DNA from: Sympetrum striolatum
Lineage: Eukaryota; Arthropoda; Insecta; Odonata; Libellulidae
NCBI GenBank assembly: GCA_947579665.1
Contig: OX388347.1
Coordinates: forward strand, 39,626,943 to 39,690,942
Direction of reading: 5' to 3'
Length of the DNA stretch: 64,000 bases
The stretch's first letter is position 1. Every line of letters starts with the position of its first letter. The notes beneath the pieces are model-generated. The model made no database searches. It saw only the letters and a list, made by a program, of their open reading frames with translations, and was not told the origin of the DNA. Positions 10,427 to 21,159 of this stretch are shown here, one piece after another. The position numbers and the translations under genes are program-made.

Positions 10427-12169
10427 GATGTCAGATATTTTGGCTCTAATTACGTTCGAACGAGTCAAAGATATTTCATAGATATACAACACCTTCTAAG
10501 ACCTTTCAGTAGAAAAAATACATTATTTTGCTACTTTTTCAAAATTCGGACCGGAAAGGGTTAAATCAGGTTAAGCTAACTTACATCTAGTCTATTTTGA
10601 ATCGATTTAGAGCTACTTTTACATATCTTTTATTTATGACTTGGTGGAGGAATTTGTAATATCAATAAAGCCCATTCTTTTTCTAGTAATTTAAGACAGA
10701 AATCGAAAAAGACGAGACCAATTATTTAGGTGTATTTCCATCAGGCATCTTTATCTAATTCTCTTTTATTCTTTTCCAGCAGATTCTGAATCATGTGGAG
10801 CGTGACGAGGAAAATTTCCCGATCTCTACGATGACAGAACTCTAGAATTGGAGCACTCTTGGACGAAGTACTTTGCGTGAAGTTTGCCGGAAAAATAAGT
10901 GAGTGCAGCCTCTTCCGTTACTTGTTCAAAGCTGTATCACACACGAGATTCAGTGACGCATTTTCGGTAAAACAAAGGACGAAGAAATTTAATTTTTCCA
11001 TCATGTCATAGTTTGACATACTTCACAATTAAAATACGATTAAATCGGATATTAGTTGCAAAATTGAAAATTTAGGTGGTCATATTTTCGATTTTCTGGG
11101 ATTATGCAGCGATTAAATTAAAACTGAATTACAAATAATGTATTCAGTATGCAGAATTAAAAACAAGAGTTTTAAATGTACCGTAGTATATAATATTACA
11201 GTATTTAAACCTTGTCACTTCTAGGCTCGGAAAGGCATTAACCAGTAAGTTAACAATCAATATTTTGATATTTAGCCTACCGAGATTATAAAGAATGTAA
11301 TTGGTGTTTACGTCCCAATATTTGTTTAGTGATATTATGCTGACACAATCTATTACCGTAATACCAGGTCTTTTCCTCTATTATGCTTTTAATAAAAGCT
11401 TACTTTTAAGAACTATTAACTTGTTCATTTTAAGATAATCGATCAAATGATTTAGCCTAGAATTTATTTATTTCGTTCGTCCCTGTGTTATGAAATACGT
11501 AGCAGCACAACTAGCAACGCCCAACCTAATATTCCATAACAAAATAATTAGTTTTCATGTGATTTTACTGGGTGGCCTCAGAGAGTCATCTTTAGCGTTG
11601 ATAACTTTAAGAATTATTTATTATCAACTAAAGCTAACTAATATTTTGAAGCTTAATTTTAAAGCCTGCAGTCGGAAATGTTTATACATTTTTAGTACTG
11701 TCCTTGAACTGAATGGAGTTTAAACCAGTCGTCACCTAATTCGAAGATGTCGCTTACGTCGTATTCCAAGGTTCAGGGCTTTTCTATTCTCTCGGAATGA
11801 AGGTGACGAGGGTTCGCAAGGGCGCTTATTAGCAGAGGCGAAAAAGAAACTCCAATTTTTGTCGCAACTTCCCAATCAGAACGAATTCCGATCAATAAAT
11901 GACGAAAAAATGAAGTTTGAAATGTGGGAGAATCCGTCTCAGCACGATTTTACGAGGATCTAGTACTTTGAATGAAATTGCTCTTCTTTTCGCATTAAAC
12001 TTGTAGGTTTGAATGGATTATGAGCAAATATTTGCCCCAACTTATTTCTTTCTCTTTCAAGTCTTATGTATAGGAAAATAGTAAGCATTTTCTTTCCACT
12101 CAAAAGGATCAACATATTGAGTTGTTTAAAAAAATTAGATTTGGTATTTTCTTATAGAGCAGGGTTAGC
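10427..12169. other. Non-coding stretch with one weak exon-like segment
   Basis: The sequence is AT-rich and I recognise no gene. A pyrimidine-rich acceptor-like site (ctcttttattcttttccag, AG at 10778-10779) precedes a 119-bp segment ending at a GTGAGT donor-like site (10899). The acceptor-side frame reads 21 residues and then stops. It is listed as a weak possibility only. Confidence 0.3.
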
Positions 12170-12455
12170 GAACCTTTTGCGGCAAGAGTGCCATATTTTA
12201 TGAATGTAATGGACTTGCGTGGCAATGTGGTGGCAGACCAAACAGTGAGATGGTGATATACATTCTATAATGTAAACGATTGTTTAATCTTGTTATTGAC
12301 CTAAATTATCGTTAATTACTATTGCGAATGAACAGAATATATGTTTATTTACTGCAAAACTCCATTTTTAAGTGAAGACTACGCATAAAGATAGTGTTGT
12401 GAGAGTTCTGCGTGCCAAAAAAAGTTTCTCGCGTGCCACAGGTTCGCCACCACTG
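12170..12455. mobile_element. Non-autonomous hAT-type transposon
   Basis: The left end begins cagggttagcgaacctttt and the right end, reverse-complemented, begins cagtggtggcgaacctgtgg. Both lead into an agagtgcca or ggcacgcgag stretch. The flanks are ttatagag (12162-12169) and ttttagag (12456-12463), an 8-bp target duplication matching at 7 of 8 bases. CAG-starting ends with 8-bp duplications are the hallmark of the hAT superfamily. At 286 bp it cannot encode a transposase, so it would have been mobilised by an autonomous relative. Confidence 0.85.
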
Positions 12456-12663
12456 TTTTAGAGGATGGGTGATGTCTATACGGATAGTATAAAGCTACGT
12501 CTATATCAATTAATTAAATTCTCGCAAAATATATTTACCCTTAAGAGCCTTTATTTGTGAATGTAAGACATTATAGACTTGTGAAATTTTTTAGTTGAAG
12601 TAGAAGCAAAATGTTATAAAGATTGAAGAAAATCTTAGTAATTTCCACAGTAAAGGATTTATT

Positions 12664-12701
12664 TAGATGACTAGTTCCGGCTACATAATCATCATCAGGT
12701 G
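12664..12701 (-). repeat. GAAAC-motif relic, copy 1 (PLE-like)
   Basis: On the minus strand it reads cctgatgatgattatgtagc, then cggaactagtcatc, then taaataaatcctttactg. The CTGATGA box, the spacer and a GGAAC box are arranged like the core of a type I hammerhead ribozyme. Such ribozymes are known from Penelope-like retroelements. GAAA is GGAA here, so it is probably inactive or a mimic. Confidence 0.35.
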
Positions 12702-13777
12702 AGTTGTACAATTAACCATCACCAGGTAGTCAGAATCAGTCGATTAGTTAAAATTTTCTTCACTTCTTATAATGTTGTTCCACGAAGTCCACTGTGATAG
12801 AGTTTATGTGCAAGTTTTAAAGTTATTTGCTAAGTTATTGAGTCAATTATTAATCAATATTTTGAGTTAAATGCATCCAAAAGTCATGTTCACCATTAAA
12901 TACTTCAAAAAGGTAGCCCGTTTAGTGAATTTAAAGCAACATCATGGCATAAAACTACAATTATTTACGAAAGGATCAGCATGAATGGAGGATTAAAAAT
13001 AATTTTTGCTTTTTTAATCATACAGCTTACATTTTTTTAAAGTGCAATTGCAATGATTCCCCCTCTTCTTCTAACAGTAAAAACGTATCAGAACTAATTT
13101 CACTTAAATATTTCCTAATTACAATGATTAAAATGATAATTAATAAGATTTAAGGGTTTTGGTGAGATTGTCTATTCAAGTGGTAGGTATGAATTCTAAC
13201 AGTTTGCTTAAATGCAGACTTTTCAGGGTTGGAAAATATTCATCACTTTATTTATTAATTTTGTTTTCGAGAGAAAGATACGAAAGAGGCCTCTCTATTT
13301 TTATATAATCTCTACATTTATCGGCCGATTCCTTGAAATTTATTCAATTAAGCTCAGAAATAATTTCTTTTTAATTTTCACACAAGGGATTCGAACACAA
13401 CGCTTTAGAGCAGATAGTTGAAATAAGTTCAAAAACAGGTCCAGAATGAAAACATTTTTGGACGAGTTATAATTTTAGCAGAATAAGGATGAAAATAAAT
13501 GCCATAAAAACTAAAAGTAAGAAATTCAAAGTAAGATATATAAGAGAGATTTAGAGAAAAAAAATCTGATGTGGCCAGCACATGACTTTCTCCATGTAAA
13601 AGATGTAAATATTTATCTACGGCAGTAATTTCGAAATCTATATTCAATCTTAACTTGGAAGATGAGTGATTAATTTATATATTATTATCTTTTACGTCAC
13701 AAACATTATAAATAATATTTTTCGGGGCATGCTCGATGAAAAAAGATCAATTTGGCCTTTCGCCCATAAGAGCCCAA
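12702..13777. other. AT-rich non-coding stretch
   Basis: No repeat or gene is recognised. Two frames of about 70 codons (13212-13421 + and 13429-13647 -) have AT-biased composition and no motif. Confidence 0.5.
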
Positions 13778-14410
13778 AGCGCCCACAAAGTACATAATCA
13801 GCAACATCCGGTTTATCAGTATTTCATGAATAACTCCTAAACAATCAGTGATAAAAAATATGTTTCAAACAAAAGTTATAGTAAATTTAACTTTCTAAAA
13901 CTTTTATAAATAATAATATATACCTAAATATCATATTTACGGAGATATTTCGAAAACCGGAAATGAGCTTTGAAGAATGAAGCTCGACTTCCGGTTGACC
14001 GATTTACTCCAAAAACTAATCAACTCTAACAACATCAACCAAAATAGTATTTATAAAATTTCGTGTTGATCCAACGAATAGTTTTTATGATAGAGCGCCC
14101 ACAAAGTACATAATCAGATACTTCCGGTTTATCAGTATTTCACGAATAACTCCTAATAAACCGGTGATACAAAAATATGTTAAATACAAAAGTTATAGTA
14201 AATTACATTATCTAAAACTTTTATAAACAATGATATATACGTATATATCATATTTATGGAGATATTTTGAAAACCGGAAATGAGCTTTAATGAATAAAGC
14301 TCGACTTCCGGTTGACCGATTTACTCCAAAAACTAATCAACTCTGACAGCACACACACCACTACTATATATGAAGTTTGGTATTGATACGACTAATAGTT
14401 TTCACGTTAG
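13778..14410. repeat. Two tandem units of ~317 bp
   Basis: The motif agcgcccac begins at 13778, 14094 and 14411, giving units of 316 and 317 bp plus the first bases of a third. Over about 95 bp near the end of each unit I count 6 differences. Each unit contains an imperfect hairpin built from accggaaatgagctt and aagctcgacttccggtt, and a second ccggtttatcagtatt motif. The third copy is replaced by a CA microsatellite after nine bases. Confidence 0.85.
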
Positions 14411-14421
14411 AGCGCCCACTA

Positions 14422-14422
<1 letters not shown>

Positions 14423-14469
<47 letters not shown>

Positions 14470-14472
14470 ACA
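14423..14472 (+). repeat. (CA)n microsatellite
   Basis: About 50 bp of CA dinucleotides with one T interruption at 14465. It starts right after the truncated third copy of the 317-bp unit. The frames that cross it on either strand are artefacts of the repeat. Confidence 0.95.
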
Positions 14473-14566
14473 GACATCATTCCGAAAATAGTCAAAACGT
14501 GTTCTAGGGACCCCAAAACATGTATTTCCGTTGAAATCTCGAAGTCGAATTTTTTCATGAAAACAA

Positions 14567-14608
14567 TACTTTCTCTATACTTCGTATATGGAGAAAGTAA
14601 AAAACTAA
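14567..14608 (+). mobile_element. Helitron-like 3' terminal hairpin and CTAA
   Basis: Arm 14567-14580 (tactttctctatac) pairs with 14584-14599 (gtatatggagaaagta), leaving a short loop and a bulge. Five bases after the stem comes CTAA followed by T (14605-14609). A hairpin just upstream of CTRR with insertion before T is the known Helitron 3' structure. The tandem units and microsatellite to the left would then be inside the element. I could not find a matching 5' TC end, so the assignment is an inference. Confidence 0.4.
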
Positions 14609-14984
14609 TTTGAACTATGGACAGAGCTGGAACAGTTGGATGTGTTCAGGCACATTAATTATATGTTTTTAGAGTAGAATTTACTGAAATTAAGTCTGTT
14701 ATAAATGAATTTTCTATGTAAGGAATTAAAAAAACAAGACACGAAAAATATGTGAGTAACAGATTAATTAGTTCTTTCCTTTGTAAGGTGTAATATGTAC
14801 ATTTGAAGCATTCGTGATAAAGAGACTCACAATTTCAAAGCTTTGCTATTTCACCGTAAATTTTATTAAACAACTCGTTATTTATGTAAACGGTGGTTTC
14901 TGAGTCTCAAAGTGTTACGTGATCGTCAAGCTCGTGCTTTGCAAATACATAGGCATTTATCAAAAAATTAAATTGTCATCAATG

Positions 14985-15060
14985 AAATTTATTTACATCT
15001 ACCTATTTTCCCTGAAAGCTGCCGCCTAATGGTGTATGGTAGGGGGTAAAATTTTAGAAT
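14985..15060 (-). mobile_element. Non-LTR retroelement 3' terminus
   Basis: On the minus strand this reads taccccctaccatacaccat, then taggcggcagctttcaggga, then aaataggtagatgtaaataa. The layout CCTCCGCCACACACC, GGTGGCTTGC, GATGTAGATG is one I recall as a recurrent arthropod retroelement 3' end. It lies about 520 bp downstream, on the same strand, of the reverse-transcriptase tail at 15578-15805, and the two probably belong to one copy. Confidence 0.45.
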
Positions 15061-15347
15061 CGGGACATTGTTTATTTATTTAATCAATACGCTGTAATTG
15101 GTATGATTACCAGGTGGCAACGGTTGAGGGGATATAAAAATACAATCTGTCCGGCATTCACCCAAGGACGGAAGTAAAACCTCTCCAAAAACCTCCCGTT
15201 GACAGTATACTTCTTAAAAATATCCCATTTTGTGCAAAAAGTCAAACAAGTCAAATAAACAATATACGAAAACCTTCACCAAACAAAGATACAGTCGGCT
15301 GAATTAATTTCTATTACATAAATTAATTGTACTACCTGGAACTAGAA

Positions 15348-15440
15348 TTAGAGGTTTAAAATCTCCAAAAGCCGTCTTTGTCGGCGTTCCTCCTCTTACT
15401 TCCCGGTAGTCGGAGAAAGCAAGAAAGGAATGCCTCACTG
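15348..15440 (+). mobile_element. Half of a 54-bp-TIR MITE
   Basis: It begins ttagaggtttaaaatctcca and continues gccgtctttgtcggcgttcc, matching the left arm of the complete element at 51562-51757. The similarity continues into that element's interior (agaaaggaatgcctcac against agaaaggattaccacac). The right arm is absent. It lies between a retrotransposon coding remnant and its probable 3' end, so it may have inserted into that copy. Confidence 0.65.
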
Positions 15441-15577
15441 TTAATTTACCCAAATTACTTTTCAAAGGCAATGCCTCTGTCCTCAGGGGTCGTAAAATAC
15501 GGCTTGCAGTATAAGTTTTATAATATTTTAAGCTCCTTTTTAAAATTTTAAACATTCTCCGGCATTGAATTGAGAAG

Positions 15578-15805
15578 TTATTCAGGTAATGCATTCCATT
15601 CCGTTATAACTCTAGTGATAAAAGAATATTTCACCACATCGGTTTTCTGTTCACGCTCATTTATTTTTAATATGTGATCGCCGCGTCCTCTATAGTTTGG
15701 AGAATGGAACCTCCCTCGTAATTCGTCCCATCCATCTTTGAAATTCCACGCGTTAAATACTCCCGATAACCTAGATGTCTTCCATCTCGACGATAAGACA
15801 AACAT
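15578..15805 (-). pseudogene. Non-LTR retrotransposon RT C-terminal remnant
   Basis: The minus-strand frame (75 codons, stop at 15578-15580) ends with a run of R-R-F-H-S-P-N-Y-R-G-R-G-D-H-I-L, then K-T-D-V-V-K-Y-S-F-I-T-R-V-I-T-E-W-N-A-L-P-E. The pattern RG(H/D)..K....R.DVRK.FF..RV...WN.LPE is the usual C-terminal tail of many non-LTR reverse transcriptases, after the thumb. Only about 45 residues resemble it. The upstream catalytic domain with its FADD-type motif is missing, and nothing similar is visible above 15805. After LPE a stop interrupts, and a shifted frame continues NNFSIQCRRMFK, which looks like the usual VVNA.S.N.FK continuation after a frameshift. This is a 5'-truncated dead copy. 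Confidence 0.7.
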
Positions 15806-16440
15806 TTACAAATACAGTTACAACAAAATACCAACGACGCACAATTACAAAATATAGTTTTACAAATACTTATTTACACTTAAAACTGCTTTCACTGTAC
15901 TGGTATCGCGCACTACCCAGATATGCTAAATATTTTAAATAGTATATGGAAAAACACCCAAATATACATTCTTCTAGTTTATTCTATTTTATTTATTATT
16001 CTAGTTTATTCTCATTAGTTCCGACCAGCTTTTTTAAATATCCTGTAGGTTATGTGACCTGGACGACGTAGCGTCGTTTCCCTTCCTTCTGGTCAACCGG
16101 AAGGGATCTAGCGGACCAATCTCACGTTCATTTGTAATTTTCTTCTTATGTTAAATCAAAATACGTTTTTAAATGATTTTGCCGTTCATTCTCGTTTATT
16201 ACGTCTAGTGAAAGTAAATTGGAAAACATTCCACTCAAGTTGATTTAGTATTGAAATTAGTTTTCTTACGATGTCTCGATATGGAACACTATAGTAGGTA
16301 GTAAAGAGCCTTTTTTTGTACCAGTAGGAGGAACATGGACAACCTACCACACCTCCACCTTTGGTATCTCTTCCCTCCATTCTCATGCAATGAGTCTCTT
16401 CTATGCAAAGCAGTGTTGACAAATTCTCTCAATTCGTATA

Positions 16441-16640
16441 TCTATCTATATATATAAAATAGAATGTGGGTATGTTTATATGTGTGCGTGTGCATGTCCG
16501 CTAAAAAATCGAGAACCGAGAGACGCATAACTTTGAAATTTTCTACATTATTAAAAGTCGACCCCGCGCAGAGTATAGGCTACTTTTTATTAAAGGTTCG
16601 AATCCAGACGGGTCAATAAATGCTCGTAAAGTACATTTTT
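16441..16640 (+). mobile_element. Helitron-like 5' terminal region
   Basis: The region starts tctatctatatatataaaat agaatgtgggtatgtt after an A (A^TC context). It continues gagaaccgagagacgcataa, ctttgaaattttctac, and gagtataggctactttttatt, then ggttcgaatcc. This order (TCTATATATATAAA, a T/G-rich stretch, a conserved 'cgaaaaccgagagac..tttgaaattt' block, 'ggctataggct') is familiar from Helitron-type 5' ends in insects. No 3' hairpin with CTRR was found downstream, so the copy is probably truncated. Confidence 0.45.
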
Positions 16641-18560
16641 TCGTTGCAGGGTTCATTTATATTGAAAAATTAAATTAGAAATAATAGTCGTAGGAAGTCG
16701 AATCAAGCGCTAAAAGTAGGAGAATAGAATAATGATTCTTATTATTGTCATGTAATATCGTTTGCGATTCAAAATTGCGAACATTTTGATAAAATACGTT
16801 AATATTTTATCTAATGATGTTAGGTTGAGGTTGTAAACAACCCTTGATAATCTAGGCGATTGTTGAGTCCGAGCTAATGTATCTATCCGTAAAAAACATT
16901 TAGAATTAATGTCCACTTCCACTTTAAATTGATGTTAAGAATAAGTGATAAATTTTATTAAAACGAAAACATTTAATGGGATATTAGTATTTGCAGCTAT
17001 GAATGATATTCTGTAAAGAATCGCGTATACAAACATACGAACACGAATATTTTTAGAAAGTTTAGAAAAAATTTAGAAAGTTTTTTGAATTCTTTTTAAG
17101 CGTCTGTAACAACCAAGCATTATTTATATCAACGTAATTGTTTACCTTGAAATGGTAAGGTTTATTAGAAGTGTGTTACTTGAAATAAATCTCTCTCTAT
17201 TAATTCAACTGAATGCGTATAAATAACCTGGTATTTTTAATACTATCTTCTGGACAAAGTGTTACATCTAATCAATTTACATCGATAAATATTCTGGCGA
17301 ATGAGGAAAAAGGAGATACGGCATTGCGTAAGGATTTCCCTTGATTTGAGGTTTTAAATTATTGAGGAGTTGAGCTGCGAATTGTAAGTTGTAGCAGAAT
17401 CTGAGCGAAAAGGTAAAGCAACTTTATCTTTTGTATTATCTATATTGTAAAAAGCATTCATTTGTAGTTTTATTATGTGATTTCCACTTAACAAACATTT
17501 ACTATTTACCTGTCTTTGGTGTTTAATCGTAGTTCCCGTTTCGACTTTCATTTCCGTGATAGTGTTTGTGTTAATGATTGTGTTCAGTGCTTATGTAGAG
17601 TTTTAGTTACTTTCCGTGAAATATATTCATCGGTGGTTTTCAAAGTAATATTTTTTCTATTATTTTTATGCGTTTCCTTATTACCTTTGTGCATTTTTGA
17701 AAATCAATCCTTAAATGTGGTGATGCTTATCCTAATTTCATCTTTGAATATATTTTATAATCCTTAAACGAATGCTGTCTTAATCGAAGAAATTGTTCAT
17801 TTGAAAGATATGAGATTGAATATTTTGTCAAGGTGGCTTTTTAAACTTAAGTACAACTTTCATTTCTTGGTTTATTGGTTTGGAAAGATAAATCAAAAAA
17901 TCGTTCGCAGGCTCTATTTTAATTGCAAAATCAAATTAAGAAGAATCATTGTTGTCAACCTGAGATAAGTTTAGTAGAAATATTATATGAAAATTAATAT
18001 TTAGATGACCAAATGAATAAAATTCAGCAACAAATTATGAGAGCGTAAGATATTGGGCTTTTCACGGAAAAGTTTCGTTTACGGTAACCTGTCCCATCGA
18101 ACGAAGCTATAATGAGGGATGTGTTAGATTATCTTTATAAAAGGACTATTGTATCTAATTCTACTTCTATTCTCCCCGTTGAGAATCAACGGGTGCTACA
18201 GCTAGCTCCATAGTATTTGATGGCTTACGCATAGTATATTTTGAGGAAAAAACAAGAAATCTATTAGCGAAAGCTGGCAAGCGGAAGTGAAGGTCGTATC
18301 GTGGAGTACACGGGGTAAGGAGTATGCGTGAGTGGGGGTATACCCGCCGAGGAGGGTGACTCGAAAAATTACCGTGCAGTACTATTATACTTAATGCATG
18401 GATCTCTCAGGTGCAGTTTAACATACATACTCCCTGCCGAAGAAAAATGGTACCCCTCCTGTGATAGACCCGTATTTCCGTAAAGAATTCACTCTTTATG
18501 ATGTTACGTGTTCATCCGACAACATTTAATTAATTTCTGAATATGTAGGGCCACTAATGT
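16641..18560. other. AT-rich non-coding stretch
   Basis: No gene or family repeat is recognised. There is a local run of tttagaaag repeats at 17050-17090 and a short perfect hairpin (cccgttga, 3-nt loop, tcaacggg) near 18177. Positions 18290-18370 are locally G-rich. Confidence 0.5.
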
Positions 18561-18960
18561 AATTTGATCATACATCTCAGCTAATTCTCTCAAATATATT
18601 GAGTATCATTTTGAGTGGCATTTTTCAAGTACAATTAATGGATCTATTACAGCGAATGTCTTTTTCCTCTCTGACATCTCTTTTGGCATTAATACAAACG
18701 CACGCCACTTTAACAAATGATGCCCACTTTAGGTAATTGATCGTCTTTCTTTTGTCTTGTGAATCGTAACTACCATTTGTCATTTACTGCAGCAATGATC
18801 TCCCATTAATTGAATTTTTAGTGCTGGAGCAATTTACTAAGGGATGTTTATCCTTATGATTTATGAATTTTAATTACTTAAATATCCGTTATTTAATGCG
18901 GAACCCAATTTGGTTCTCCTCCATTAGAAAATTCGAGTAAATTAGGATTTATTTTCTGAG
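18561..18960. promoter_or_regulatory. Possible regulatory (homeodomain-site-rich) stretch
   Basis: Several TAAT/ATTA cores fall in non-repetitive sequence, including caattaatgg, ggtaattgat, cccattaattga and tttaattact. This is compositional evidence only, and AT-rich DNA produces many such sites by chance. Confidence 0.15.
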
Positions 18961-19869
18961 CTAAATAAAATAGACTCCAAAATGAATTTTACGAAAGAGC
19001 TTATGCCAGATATGGTCACTCTAAATTTAAATTAATTTTTATTTTTCCGACAAAATTTTATTTTTATTTTGTAAGCTATTTAGTAATGTTGCTCATTATC
19101 TAATTTTAGCTATTATTTTATAGTTTATGATAATTTAAAAAAGCTAAATTATCAATTAGCTTTAATGATTAGTTTAAGTAACTTTAAAATAGATAAATTA
19201 ACAACCTTGCATTGATACACATAGGTACGGCGATATTAATGTAAAAATCGTTTGTCTTTTCTTTCATATTATAGTTACATTAGAATTTTTGAGCTTATAA
19301 CTTTTGATTTCTTGCGTGAGTGATTCATTTCTTGGTTTATCTCATCACAACTTCGGCAGTTTTCTTTCTGAACATCTTCTTTAATTGGAGAAAAAACCGG
19401 GGGCTTATATTCCCAACGCAATCATAAAGCCCCTGCGTCATTTGATCTGAGAACGTTCTTCATCCTTCATTTATGGACCTGAAAGTGACATTCAGGAGGA
19501 AGCCGTTCCGATAGGTGGCAGCTATTTTTCTTTTATCTCTTTTTGGACAACGTTTTTGCTCTTTATCCCTTCAATACCCATCAATGAGAGTTAATTTAGG
19601 GTATGATGTAGGATAAAATATGCCCTCCGTGTATGAACGTTGTTTGCAGCGAATATTCTCTTTGTTATGACCTGTACGCCAAACTTTATCGGAAATCAGC
19701 TCCAGTATTTTAAGAAGTACAGCGGTGATGGCAAAATATACAATTTGAGTTTAGGAAGAACTGTATCTACGAACTCCCGATATATCTCAATATAAATCAA
19801 TAATAAATTTAAAGTTTTCTACTCGTATAACTGGAAAATACAAGGAAGTTGAAAAAAGGTAGCTTTGTA

Positions 19870-19942
19870 CAGTCCTGGGCAAAATTAACGCAGCACCAGC
19901 CGTAAGGATCGCTAGGTGCTGCGTTAATTTTGGCCAGGAGTG
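19870..19942. mobile_element. Tc1/mariner-type palindromic mini-element
   Basis: The 73-bp unit begins cagtcctgggcaaaattaac and ends with the complementary ttaattttggccaggagtg. Including the flanking TA the arms match at 28 of 30 positions around a 17-bp centre. It is flanked by TA at 19868-19869 and 19943-19944, the target duplication of the Tc1/mariner superfamily. The sequence looks like two terminal repeats brought together by loss of the transposase interior. Confidence 0.8.
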
Positions 19943-20019
19943 TACGTTATAAACCACACGCCCTTACGAATTAAGTTTCCCGAGCCTCACGTTAAAATGT
20001 TTTTGTTTTTCTTAAAAGT

Positions 20020-20112
20020 GTTTCGGCAGCTTATGTCATTCAGCAAACTTGCTCCCACCGGGAATCGAACCCGGGCCTTGTTTCACCGATGCAAGTTGAA
20101 ATGTTCTGGCCG
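20020..20112 (-). repeat. tRNA-derived SINE, copy 5
   Basis: The minus strand shows a perfect B-box context, ggcccgggttcgattcccgg, then tgggagcaagtttgctgaat and gacataagctgccgaaac. This is the best-preserved B-box and body of the family in the window. The A-box side (gagcaaatcggccagaac) overlaps the next tRNA-like unit. Confidence 0.7.
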
Positions 20113-20172
20113 ATTTGCTCAATGTATAGAGAAATCAACTGGTAATGGAGAGATCCAGGTTCGAGTCCCGTT
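20110..20172 (+). repeat. Second tRNA-like module, opposite strand
   Basis: The plus strand reads tttgctcaatgtatagagaa (A-box-like), then tcaactggtaatggagagat, then ccaggttcgagtcccg (B-box ggttcgagtcc at 20159). The layout matches a tRNA with a TGGTAAT anticodon-arm context. Acceptor ends do not pair, so it is a tRNA-related SINE head or pseudogene of a different family. Its A-box end abuts the A-box end of the minus-strand SINE. Confidence 0.6.
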
Positions 20173-20229
20173 TTCACTTTTTTCATGCCCGTTCATCCTC
20201 GAAAATATAACTGTAAGCTATCTATAGTT

Positions 20230-20939
20230 GAGGACCAAAGATGTAATTATAACTCTCCGGAGGAAAGAATGTAATTAAAATTGTACTTAATTAATGAGGT
20301 GATGCTTTTGTGATAATAATTGGCCTATAATCAAGTCAGTACTTTTATATTTTTAATCTCGACAGCCATTTCACAGCATTTTATGAGGAACAGGAGACAC
20401 TCTATCGCATTTAAAGAGCTTAAGATGATATTCAACACAAGAAAATTTGGCCTACCTTACTTCCTTTCGGAAGGTTTACACACCCTAACGTTCCCTTCTT
20501 ATTGCCATACAAATTATTCTATTTATATACTGTCTCGTTTTTTTTTAACCTACACCTTCTGTCTGTATTTATCTGTGCAGTTTATTCATTGTTTTTCAGA
20601 TTTTACTTCAAACTGATTCAAATATATCACATGTTAATCACTAGCATATTTAGAAAATTCTCAAGGGTGAGTTCATTAAGATATATTGGAAACGGTTTTT
20701 TCTATCACGATCAATGCACTTCATATGGAAAAAACCTTTAATATTCGATGAAATAAGATAAAATGACAAATTTTTTTTATCGATTTAAATTTCACAGCCC
20801 AATTTCTTGAGGATTGTACGAGTACGATCAGTTATGACTTTTATGATTTTATGTATAAAGGCATAAGTTATTCCATTGAGTCGTTCTACAGAGGTGGTGC
20901 TTCGTATGTACATGCATTCTTTTGAAAGGTTTCATAGGT
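20230..20939. other. AT-rich non-coding stretch
   Basis: No gene or repeat is recognised. Overlapping frames at 20320-20616 and 20502-20741 are F/Y/S-rich and typical of AT-rich noise. Confidence 0.5.
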
Positions 20940-21002
20940 AAAAAAGATCTTTAGCATGCGTCTTTGAGTTTCAAAACCCTAAACCTCCTGACTACGCCAC
21001 TG
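20940..21002 (-). mobile_element. Solo DNA-transposon terminus
   Basis: On the minus strand it begins cagtggcgtagtcaggaggt followed by ttagggttttgaaactc. CAGTGGCGTAGCCAGG-type ends are common on hAT-like elements in animals. No partner end or target duplication was found, so it is a relic or a chance match. Confidence 0.35.
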
Positions 21003-21159
21003 TGTGAAATGTATGTCATATTCAAACGAATACATCACAAGATTTACATAATGAGTAAATCGGTCATTAGGTTTCAAAAGTAAAATTATGACTTTCCGAA
21101 TTTTATTTTTACTGCTAAAAAAGGAACCCTTCATCTGAAATAATGGAATAATTATTTAC

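Noticed and set aside
14364..14613. Frames with (CV)n or (TH)n repeats
   Set aside because: They are translations of the CA microsatellite.
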